From: an uncultured Cocleimonas sp.
GTDB taxonomy: Bacteria; Pseudomonadota; Gammaproteobacteria; Thiotrichales; Thiotrichaceae
NCBI GenBank assembly: GCA_937974135.1
Contig: CALJIH010000247.1
Location: 1-5,061, forward strand
Direction of reading: 5' to 3'
DNA: 5,061 bases
The number at the start of each line of letters is the position of its first letter. Positions within the stretch are counted from its first letter, which is position 1. This document shows, piece by piece, positions 1 to 5,061 of the stretch. A program made the translations under genes and the position numbers. The notes under the pieces are model-generated. The model saw only the letters and a program-made list of their open reading frames with translations, was not told where the DNA came from and did not search any database.

Positions 1-138
1 AATCTTTAATTCTTTGTGTATTTGATAACCAACAATTGAACTAATAGATATAAGTGATATGAGACTCAAGCTGATTAAAGCTACGATTATTTTTGTTCTT
101 ATAGATACTCCTTTGAGAGCATTTAATTCATTCTTCAT
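1..138 (-). CDS. N-terminal fragment of a putative membrane-anchored sensory protein (chemoreceptor-like)
   Basis: This minus-strand reading frame starts with ATG at 138 and stays open for 46 codons to the window edge, so only the N-terminus is visible. It was found by translating the edge by hand. An AAGGA-type ribosome binding site lies 7 bases upstream (plus-strand 146-150), which supports the start. The peptide has a short charged head (MKNELNALKG), then SIRTK, then a hydrophobic stretch at about residues 16-38 rich in Ile, Leu and Ser, followed by a polar segment (YQIHKELKI). A basic SxRTK just before a first transmembrane helix is typical of methyl-accepting chemotaxis proteins, sensor kinases and GGDEF proteins, but no sensor, HAMP or signalling domain is visible. 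It is transcribed divergently from aapJ with 367 bases between the starts. That it is a real gene start is fairly likely; the protein class is inference. Confidence 0.6.
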   Translation of the reverse strand, partial: MKNELNALKGVSIRTKIIVALISLSLISLISISSIVGYQIHKELKI

Positions 139-505
139 GATTTTTTCCTTATTTTTATTTTTATTTTGTGCTACACAAATAATCATTACATAGATTGATA
201 TAGATAACTAATTTGTAATTCGAATAGCATATATATCAAATTCAAATTTATTATATGCATAACTTTATATTATATTTACCGAAATTAATTTTCAGAGCAT
301 TGTAAATCAACCCCCTTTTTCGTTTAACACATTTTTCTGTGTAGATTTAGAGTGTATTTTTAAAAATTAATTTACTAACTCCACGGCCTTAACTTACAAA
401 AGATTGTATTGATGAGTTTCTCTCTCAATACTTGTATGTTTTGTTCGAGGAATATTGTTTCATGTTAATTAAATATATCGTTAATAATCAAAGGAATTAA
501 AAAAT
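139..505. promoter_or_regulatory. Divergent intergenic control region between the sensor-like gene and aapJ
   Basis: This 367-base stretch is strongly AT-rich and contains no credible gene on either strand. By position it must carry the promoter of aapJ to the right and probably that of the minus-strand gene to the left. Many near-matches to a TATAAT box occur, including exact minus-strand TATAAT at 274-269 and 255-250, but neither has a good -35 at normal spacing. A TTAACA at 324-329 resembles a plus-strand -35 but lacks a good partner. I therefore do not assign a promoter. No clear CRP, NtrC or sigma-54 site was seen. The most structured element is the hairpin at 406-431. Confidence 0.5.
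406..431 (+). promoter_or_regulatory. Inverted repeat / stem-loop upstream of aapJ
   Basis: GTATTGA at 406-412 is the exact reverse complement of TCAATAC at 425-431. Skipping one bulged base (413), GAG at 414-416 also pairs with CTC at 422-424, leaving a five-base loop (417-421). The result is a ten-pair hairpin ending about 75 bases before the aapJ start. No T-run follows, so it is not an intrinsic terminator. It could be an operator for a dimeric regulator, or a structure in the aapJ leader RNA if transcription starts upstream of it. It could also be chance in AT-rich DNA. The pairing is seen directly; the function is not. Confidence 0.35.
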
Positions 506-1531
506 ATGTATAAGTTAAAAGAATGTATTATCAAAATTAGTACAGTATGTTTATTAATTGCGTTTAGCTCATTTGCCATAGCAGACACACTAGATGATGT
601 AAAAAAAGCAGGAATGCTTAAGTGTGGTGTAAGTACAGGTCTTGCTGGATTTTCACAAAAAGACGAAGAGGGTAACTGGAGTGGTCTTGATGTTGACGTA
701 TGTCGTGGTGTTGCAGCAGCAGTACTTGGCGATGCATCAAAAGTTAGCTACAAGCCTTTAACTGCAAAAGAGCGTTTTACTGCTTTACAGTCTGGTGAGA
801 TTGATATTCTATCTCGTAACACTACTTGGACTCACACACGTGATACATCTCTAGGTCTAAACTTCGCGGGTGTTGTTTATTATGACGGCGCTGGTTTCAT
901 GGTTAACAAGAACCTTGGTGTAGATAGCGCACTTAAGCTTGACGGTGCAGCAGCATGTATCCAAGCAGGTACTTCTACTGAGCTTGCGATCGCTGATTAC
1001 TTCCGTGAGAACAACATGAAGTACAAAGTCGTTACTTTTGAAACATCTGATCAAACGCGTTCAGGTTTTGAGTCAGGTCGTTGTGACTTCTTAGTTTCTG
1101 ATCAATCTCAACTTTACTCTCTACGTATTGGTCTTAAAGATCCAGCTGGTGCGGTAGTTCTACCAGAAGTTATTTCTAAAGAGCCACTAGGTCCTGTAGT
1201 TCGCCAAGGCGATGACAAATGGTTCAACATCGTAAAGTGGGTTGTAAACGCTTCTATCGAAGGTGAATTCCAAGGTGTTACATCAGCAAATGTTGATGAA
1301 ATGGCTAAATCTGGTAAACCTGGTCAAAAGCGCCTTGTAGGTGCTGAAGGTGATCTTGGTGAGAAGTTAGGTTTAGATGCTGATTGGGCTGCGAAAGTAA
1401 TCAAGCAAGTAGGTAACTACTCTGAGTCTTTCGAGCGTAACGTAGGTATGGACTCACCACTTAAAATTTCACGTGGATTAAATGCACAGTGGAACAAAGG
1501 TGGAATTCTTTACTCTCCAGCAATGCGTTAA
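506..1531 (+). CDS. aapJ: General L-amino-acid ABC transporter, periplasmic substrate-binding protein AapJ
   Basis: AapJ is the periplasmic receptor that binds a broad range of L-amino acids and delivers them to the AapQM channel. The 341-residue product matches the usual AapJ length. Residues 1-26 form a Sec signal peptide: basic start (MYKLK), hydrophobic core, and an AIA cleavage site before Asp27. The mature protein is a type-3 solute-binding protein with strong AapJ landmarks: GVSTGLAGFS (41-50), AKERFTALQSGEIDILSRNTTWT (87-109), LGLNFAGVVYYDGAGFMV (116-133), DYFRENNMK (164-172), ISKEPLGPVVRQGDD (223-237) and the C-terminal RGLNAQWNKGG. Mature cysteines lie at 40, 66, 151 and 193 and could form disulfides. 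The start is supported by AAGGAA at 491-496, nine bases from ATG. The stop is doubled (TAATAA). A terminator follows within 20 bases. Codon use looks more like that of a highly expressed gene than in aapQM. Confidence 0.95.
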   Translation: MYKLKECIIKISTVCLLIAFSSFAIADTLDDVKKAGMLKCGVSTGLAGFSQKDEEGNWSGLDVDVCRGVAAAVLGDASKVSYKPLTAKERFTALQSGEIDILSRNTTWTHTRDTSLGLNFAGVVYYDGAGFMVNKNLGVDSALKLDGAAACIQAGTSTELAIADYFRENNMKYKVVTFETSDQTRSGFESGRCDFLVSDQSQLYSLRIGLKDPAGAVVLPEVISKEPLGPVVRQGDDKWFNIVKWVVNASIEGEFQGVTSANVDEMAKSGKPGQKRLVGAEGDLGEKLGLDADWAAKVIKQVGNYSESFERNVGMDSPLKISRGLNAQWNKGGILYSPAMR

Positions 1532-1547
1532 TAAAAAGTTGTGTTAC

Positions 1548-1576
1548 AAAGGAGTCTTTCTGAGACTCCTTTTTTT
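1548..1576 (+). terminator. Intrinsic terminator between aapJ and aapQ
   Basis: Bases 1548-1557 (AAAGGAGTCT) pair perfectly with 1563-1572 (AGACTCCTTT), leaving a five-base loop (TTCTG). The T-run 1570-1576 overlaps the stem base and follows it. This is a canonical Rho-independent terminator starting 16 bases after the aapJ stop. Because aapQMP lie in the same direction and are needed for transport, it probably stops only part of transcription, giving more AapJ than permease. It could also protect the aapJ 3' end. The structure is seen; its efficiency and role are inferred. Confidence 0.88.
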
Positions 1577-1594
1577 CGTCAATCACTTCTTCGA

Positions 1595-1621
1595 TTGTTG
1601 CAGTAATCCAATTTTTAAAAT
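1595..1621 (+). promoter_or_regulatory. Possible weak promoter for aapQMP
   Basis: Between the terminator and aapQ, TTGTTG (1595-1600) and TAAAAT (1616-1621) resemble -35 and -10 boxes. The -10 differs from consensus at one position, but the 15-base spacing is shorter than optimal. If used, transcription would start within a few bases of the aapQ ATG at 1630 and give an almost leaderless message. That would fit the lack of a Shine-Dalgarno sequence there. In DNA this AT-rich a chance match is quite possible. Confidence 0.2.
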
Positions 1622-1629
1622 GTATCCTA

Positions 1630-2817
1630 ATGTCAAATTTAAATCAGAAAACAGCTGTTCCTAAAGCAGCCTTTTATAACCGAGCTGAAGTTCGTTCTGT
1701 CGTATTTCAGTTTTTAGTGTTTGTAGCACTAGCCTACTTTTTTTATACCATCTACAACAACACCTTAACCAATATGCAAGCGCGAGGCATTCGTACTGGT
1801 TTTGGATTTATGAGTCAACCAGCAGGCTTTGATATTTTATTATCATTAATACCCTTTGAAGCGACGGATTCATATGGACGTACATTTTTTGTAGGTCTTT
1901 TAAATACTCTCCTAGTTTCAGTGATTAGTATTATCTTCGCGACCTTATTAGGATTCCTAGTTGGTGTATCACGATTGTCTAACAACTGGTTAGTGGCTAA
2001 AGTCGCTACTGTATTTGTTGAGACGTTTCGTAATATCCCCTTATTACTCCAAATCTTCTTTTGGTACTTTGCGGTATTAGCAACACTACCAGGCGTTAGA
2101 CAAAGTATTAACTTTGCTGATTCAATCTTCGTCAACGTTCGTGGTTTATCAGTGCCCAGAATTGTTTGGGAATCTGGTGCAAGTTTTGTGTTCTATGCTT
2201 TTCTTGCTGCTATTGCAGGCGCTTTCTTTCTATCACGCTGGGCGAGAAAACGTCAAGAAGCAACGGGCCAGCCTTTTCCGGCTTTTTGGGCAGGTCTTGG
2301 ATTATTAATTGGTTTACCCCTTCTTGTATTTTTAGTGTTAGGGATGCCAGCCTCAGTAGAGGTTCCTAAACTACAAGGTTTTGGCTTTAAAGGTGGTATG
2401 ACACTTATTCCAGAGCTTGTTGCATTAACCGTTGCCTTGTCAGTTTATACTGCATCATTTATAGCGGAAGCGGTTCGCGCAGGCGTACAATCGGTTTCAC
2501 ATGGTCAAGTAGAAGCTGCCGCAGCCTTAGGATTACCAAATGCAAAGGTATTGCGTTTCGTAACCATTCCTCAGGCACTTCGAGTGATTGTTCCACCACT
2601 GAACAGTCAGTATCAAAACTTAATTAAGAACTCATCTTTAGCAATGGCGATCGGTTATCCCGACCTCGTTGCTGTATTTATGGGCTCTACCCTAAATCAA
2701 GTGGGTCAAGCCGTAGAAATCGTTTTCTTAACGATGTTGGTCTACCTTCTTATTAACTTAATCTTATCCATGTTTATGAATTGGTATAACGCCAAGATTA
2801 AACTGGTTGAGCGCTAG
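1630..2817 (+). CDS. aapQ: General L-amino-acid ABC transporter permease AapQ
   Basis: AapQ is one of the two inner-membrane permeases forming the amino-acid channel. At 395 residues it matches AapQ, which is longer than simple HisQ/HisM permeases. Residues 1-22 look cytoplasmic; a first helix spans about 23-42. A periplasmic loop leads to helices at about 84-113, then ETFRNIPLLLQIFFWYF (131-147), a hallmark of polar amino acid permeases. Extra helices lie at about 185-201 and 219-238. The C-terminal permease core has helices at about 258-282, 335-351 and 362-385. The EAA loop, which docks on the ATPase, is EAAAALG...TIPQA (295-316). ATG 1630 is the most upstream start in frame, since no ATG, GTG or TTG was seen between it and the terminator. 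No Shine-Dalgarno precedes it, which is unusual beside aapM and aapP. The gap to aapJ is 98 bases. Confidence 0.94.
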   Translation: MSNLNQKTAVPKAAFYNRAEVRSVVFQFLVFVALAYFFYTIYNNTLTNMQARGIRTGFGFMSQPAGFDILLSLIPFEATDSYGRTFFVGLLNTLLVSVISIIFATLLGFLVGVSRLSNNWLVAKVATVFVETFRNIPLLLQIFFWYFAVLATLPGVRQSINFADSIFVNVRGLSVPRIVWESGASFVFYAFLAAIAGAFFLSRWARKRQEATGQPFPAFWAGLGLLIGLPLLVFLVLGMPASVEVPKLQGFGFKGGMTLIPELVALTVALSVYTASFIAEAVRAGVQSVSHGQVEAAAALGLPNAKVLRFVTIPQALRVIVPPLNSQYQNLIKNSSLAMAIGYPDLVAVFMGSTLNQVGQAVEIVFLTMLVYLLINLILSMFMNWYNAKIKLVER

Positions 2818-2821
2818 GAGG
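2816..2821 (+). promoter_or_regulatory. Strong ribosome binding site of aapM overlapping the aapQ stop
   Basis: AGGAGG at 2816-2821 is a consensus Shine-Dalgarno sequence seven bases before the aapM ATG. Its first two bases are the last two of the aapQ stop codon TAG (2815-2817). Ribosomes finishing aapQ therefore terminate on the aapM initiation site, which suggests translational coupling and equal synthesis of the two permeases. The overlap is seen; coupling is inferred. Confidence 0.85.
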
Positions 2822-2828
2822 CTACGTA

Positions 2829-3935
2829 ATGGATAATCATACATTTACACCGATTGAAGCACGTAAGCCACCATCAACGGCAATAGGCCCAATAGCATGG
2901 ATGAAAGAGAGTTTATTCTCATCACCAGTTAATACCCTATTAACGATTTTCTTTGGCTACCTTATTATTAAATATGTACCCCCCGTTTTAGATTGGGCTT
3001 TCTTTAGCGCAAACTGGGTAGGTACTACACAAGAGGAGTGTACTAAAGCAGGCGCTTGTTGGATATTTATCAAACAATGGTTTAGCCAGTTGTTGTATGG
3101 CTCATACCCTGAGCATCTGCATTGGCGTGTCAACCTTGCCTTAATCGGTCTAGTTGCTGTTGTTGTACTGCAGTTTTTCCTACCGCAGCATCTAAGACGT
3201 AAAGTCGGCTGGGTAAGTTTAATCGTATACCCATTGATTTCACTTTGGTTAATGTACGGTGGCTTAGGTCTAGAGACAGTAAGCACTGATAAGTGGGGTG
3301 GTTTCTCACTCAATATCTTATTAGCTTTTGCGGGTATATTAATGTCATTACCGATTGGTATTGTCTGGGCCTTAGGCCGTCAATCAGATATGCCCTTTGT
3401 AAAAATGGTCTGTGTGGCCTCAATCGAATTGTTCCGTGGTGTACCATTGATAACGATTCTCTTCATGGGTTCGGTAATGCTGCCGCTATTTTTCCCTGCC
3501 GGTGTGCAGTTAGATAAGCTTATGCGTGCCTTTATAGCTATCACGCTATTCCAATCAGCGTATATGGCCGAAGTGGTTCGAGGAGGCTTACAGGCGATTC
3601 CTAAGGGACAAGTAGAAGCAGCTAATTCACTTGGTTTAGGTTACTGGAAAACCATGCGTTTAATCGTTCTACCACAAGCGCTAAAAATCTCGATTCCAAA
3701 TATTGTGAATACTTTTATTGCTTTGTTTAAAGATACCACCCTAGTGTTAATTATTGGTTTGTTTGAAGTGCTAAGCACGATTCAAGCTGCCTTACAAAAT
3801 TCAAATTGGCTTGGCGGTCATCACATAGAAGGTTATGTGTTTGTTGCCTTTGTGTTCTGGGTTTTCTGTTACACCATGTCGCGTATAAGTGTGTATATTG
3901 AAAATAAGCTCGATACTGGCCACTCAAGAAGCTAA
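2829..3935 (+). CDS. aapM: General L-amino-acid ABC transporter permease AapM
   Basis: AapM is the second inner-membrane permease and pairs with AapQ. The 368-residue product has a polar cytoplasmic head (1-30) and a first helix at about 35-50. A periplasmic loop follows with a cysteine pair (Cys71 and Cys77, in EECTKAGACW), a region I recall as conserved in AapM proteins. Helices lie at about 102-117 and 126-144. The conserved permease half then has helices at about 160-181, ELFRGVPLITILFMG (200-214) as the family signature, and more at about 233-247, 300-318 and 335-356. The ATPase-docking EAA loop is EAANSLG...VLPQA (263-284). The gene starts 11 bases after the aapQ stop with a consensus AGGAGG site, and its stop is 19 bases before aapP. 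Nothing appears truncated or shifted. Confidence 0.94.
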   Translation: MDNHTFTPIEARKPPSTAIGPIAWMKESLFSSPVNTLLTIFFGYLIIKYVPPVLDWAFFSANWVGTTQEECTKAGACWIFIKQWFSQLLYGSYPEHLHWRVNLALIGLVAVVVLQFFLPQHLRRKVGWVSLIVYPLISLWLMYGGLGLETVSTDKWGGFSLNILLAFAGILMSLPIGIVWALGRQSDMPFVKMVCVASIELFRGVPLITILFMGSVMLPLFFPAGVQLDKLMRAFIAITLFQSAYMAEVVRGGLQAIPKGQVEAANSLGLGYWKTMRLIVLPQALKISIPNIVNTFIALFKDTTLVLIIGLFEVLSTIQAALQNSNWLGGHHIEGYVFVAFVFWVFCYTMSRISVYIENKLDTGHSRS

Positions 3936-3954
3936 TTAGATTTTCGGAGAAAAT

Positions 3955-4719
3955 ATGTCAACTGAAACAAAACTGAATAATGCAGATGCCATTGTTAAAA
4001 TGGAAAATCTGAATAAATGGTACGGGACTTTTCACGTACTTAAGGATATCAATCTCGATGTAGCCAAAGGCGAGAAGATCGTTGTTTGTGGGCCATCTGG
4101 ATCAGGAAAATCAACCTTAATCCGTTGTATAAACCGCCTCGAAGAATTCCAAGAAGGAAGCCTTACTGTAGATGGTGTAGCGCTCAATGAAGATATCAAA
4201 AATATTGAAGCGGTAAGACGTGAAGTAGGGATGGTATTTCAACACTTTAATCTTTTCCCGCACCTAACGATTCTTGAGAACTTAACACTAGCTCCGTTAT
4301 GGGTGCGTAAGATTCCTAAGAAAGAAGCAGAAGCGACAGCAATGGAATACCTAGAGCGTGTAAAGATACCTGAGCAAGCACTGAAATTCCCGGGACAGCT
4401 TTCTGGTGGTCAGCAGCAACGTGTTGCGATCGCAAGATCACTGTGTATGAATCCAAAGATTATGTTGTTTGATGAGCCAACTTCAGCGCTTGATCCTGAA
4501 ATGATCTCTGAGGTACTGGACGTAATGGTTGAACTCGCTAATGAAGGTATGACCATGTTATGCGTAACGCATGAGATGGGCTTTGCGAAGAAAGTCGCAG
4601 ATAGAGTAATCTTTATGGATGCAGGACAAATTGTAGAGCAGAATAATCCTACAGAGTTCTTCGATAATCCACAGAATGAGAGAACGCAGTTATTCTTAAG
4701 TCAGATCATTGATCACTAA
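3955..4719 (+). CDS. aapP: General L-amino-acid ABC transporter ATP-binding protein AapP
   Basis: AapP is the cytoplasmic ATPase that forms a dimer under AapQM and powers import. All nucleotide-binding motifs are intact in the 254 residues: the A-loop aromatic near Tyr23, Walker A GPSGSGKST (46-54), Q-loop Gln96 in VFQHFNLFPH, ABC signature LSGGQQQR (149-156), Walker B IMLFDEP (169-175) with catalytic Glu174, D-loop SALD (177-180) and switch His206. The order and spacing fit the GlnQ/HisP/AapP polar amino acid class. The body is closely GlnQ-like, so the AapP name rests mainly on the operon. A GGAGAA site at 3946-3951 supports ATG 3955. It is the last gene; a strong terminator begins 13 bases after its stop. 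Confidence 0.95.
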   Translation: MSTETKLNNADAIVKMENLNKWYGTFHVLKDINLDVAKGEKIVVCGPSGSGKSTLIRCINRLEEFQEGSLTVDGVALNEDIKNIEAVRREVGMVFQHFNLFPHLTILENLTLAPLWVRKIPKKEAEATAMEYLERVKIPEQALKFPGQLSGGQQQRVAIARSLCMNPKIMLFDEPTSALDPEMISEVLDVMVELANEGMTMLCVTHEMGFAKKVADRVIFMDAGQIVEQNNPTEFFDNPQNERTQLFLSQIIDH

Positions 4720-4732
4720 GATTCACAGCACA

Positions 4733-4775
4733 AAGCCATAAAAAAACCACCTGCGCGGTGGTTTTTTTATGGCTT
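4733..4775. terminator. Long perfect bidirectional terminator ending the aap operon
   Basis: Bases 4733-4751 and 4757-4775 are exact reverse complements, giving a 19-pair stem with a five-base loop (TGCGC). The core is CCACC/GGTGG flanked by seven A on the left and seven T on the right. Each strand therefore reads as a GC hairpin followed by a T-run, as expected of a terminator working in both directions. It ends the aap transcript. On the minus strand it could stop transcription arriving from the right. The outer AAGCCAT/ATGGCTT pairs extend the stem beyond the T-run and could stabilise the 3' end. Confidence 0.92.
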
Positions 4776-5061
4776 CGACATTATCTAGAAACACACCCCA
4801 TCAAAAATAATTTCAAGTTCTATACCCAGAATAATCACTATATTTAATTTCAAACAACATACTTAACTATACATCTTTCATTTCCATTAATTAATACTAC
4901 TAAAATAGATAACATCAATAAGTTAAAGAAAGAATTCATATAATCTTTGCTACTAAAAATAATAATAAGTGCAAAAATATAGAATAATTCCATGAATTAC
5001 GGCTACTGATTATCAAGAATATTAACGCCTTACACAGTGGAAAACGACGAGCGCCAGCGAG
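4776..5061. other. Gene-poor AT-rich region ending in a GC-rich edge
   Basis: After the terminator this stretch is very AT-rich and full of stops in most frames. I see no convincing gene, tRNA or promoter. A loose direct repeat is present at 4809-4825 and 4846-4862 (AATTTCAA, five variable bases, ATAC). From about 5026 composition changes abruptly: 22 of the last 36 bases are G or C. A minus-strand frame is open from the edge to a stop at 4936-4938 (41 residues, hydrophobic toward its C-terminus). It could be the tail of a gene starting outside the window, but its AT-rich part reads like translated non-coding DNA, so I do not call it a gene. Confidence 0.5.

Noticed and set aside
228..260. 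GCATAT ... ATATGC inverted repeat in the divergent spacer
   Set aside because: Six-base AT-rich arms separated by a long gap are expected by chance in this composition.
857..1054. Minus-strand open frame inside aapJ (65 residues)
   Set aside because: It lies wholly opposite a strongly conserved gene, has no recognisable protein features and is a shadow of aapJ codons.
1815..2135. Minus-strand open frame inside aapQ (106 residues)
   Set aside because: It is antisense to conserved permease sequence, with no family resemblance or convincing ribosome binding site.
2114..2369. Two overlapping plus-strand frames within aapQ
   Set aside because: They are alternate-frame shadows of aapQ, whose own frame is full length and conserved.
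2957..3313. Minus-strand open frame inside aapM (118 residues)
   Set aside because: It is opposite the permease gene; its Thr/Arg/Pro-rich translation is what antisense membrane-protein codons give.
5037..5061. Possible GTG-started plus-strand gene at the right edge
   Set aside because: Only eight codons are visible and no ribosome binding site precedes the GTG.
1..5061. CRISPR array, tRNA/rRNA gene, insertion sequence or riboswitch
   Set aside because: No regularly spaced repeats, cloverleaf, transposase or recognised aptamer was seen; the window is an ordinary transporter operon with flanking spacers.

Overview
The window carries one complete four-gene operon, aapJ-aapQ-aapM-aapP, on the plus strand. 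It encodes a general L-amino-acid ABC importer of the polar amino acid uptake family: a periplasmic binding protein, two inner-membrane permeases and an ATPase. All four proteins are full length, with intact motifs and usual family lengths. The AT-rich composition, TTA/AAA-rich codon use and gene order suggest a low-GC gammaproteobacterium, probably marine (Vibrio-, Photobacterium- or Psychromonas-like). The lineage is an inference and cannot be fixed from this sequence alone.

Layout: bases 1-138 hold the first 46 codons of a divergent minus-strand gene, whose basic-then-hydrophobic N-terminus looks like the membrane anchor of a sensory protein. Bases 139-505 are an AT-rich control region between the divergent genes, with a stem-loop at 406-431. 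aapJ occupies 506-1531 and is followed at once by an intrinsic terminator (1548-1576). aapQ (1630-2817), aapM (2829-3935) and aapP (3955-4719) follow, tightly spaced. A long, perfectly paired and probably bidirectional terminator (4733-4775) closes the operon. Bases 4776-5061 are AT-rich with no convincing gene. Composition turns GC-rich in the last ~36 bases, suggesting that another element begins at the edge.

How it works: AapJ captures amino acids in the periplasm and delivers them to the AapQ/AapM channel. AapP hydrolyses ATP to drive import. The terminator after aapJ should give an excess of binding protein over the membrane complex, as is common in such operons. aapJ also uses more of the codons typical of highly expressed genes than its neighbours do.

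I do not see an undescribed system here. The points worth a second look concern regulation: the intra-operon terminator, the missing Shine-Dalgarno sequence before aapQ, the upstream hairpin, the divergent sensor-like gene and the compositional break at the right edge.
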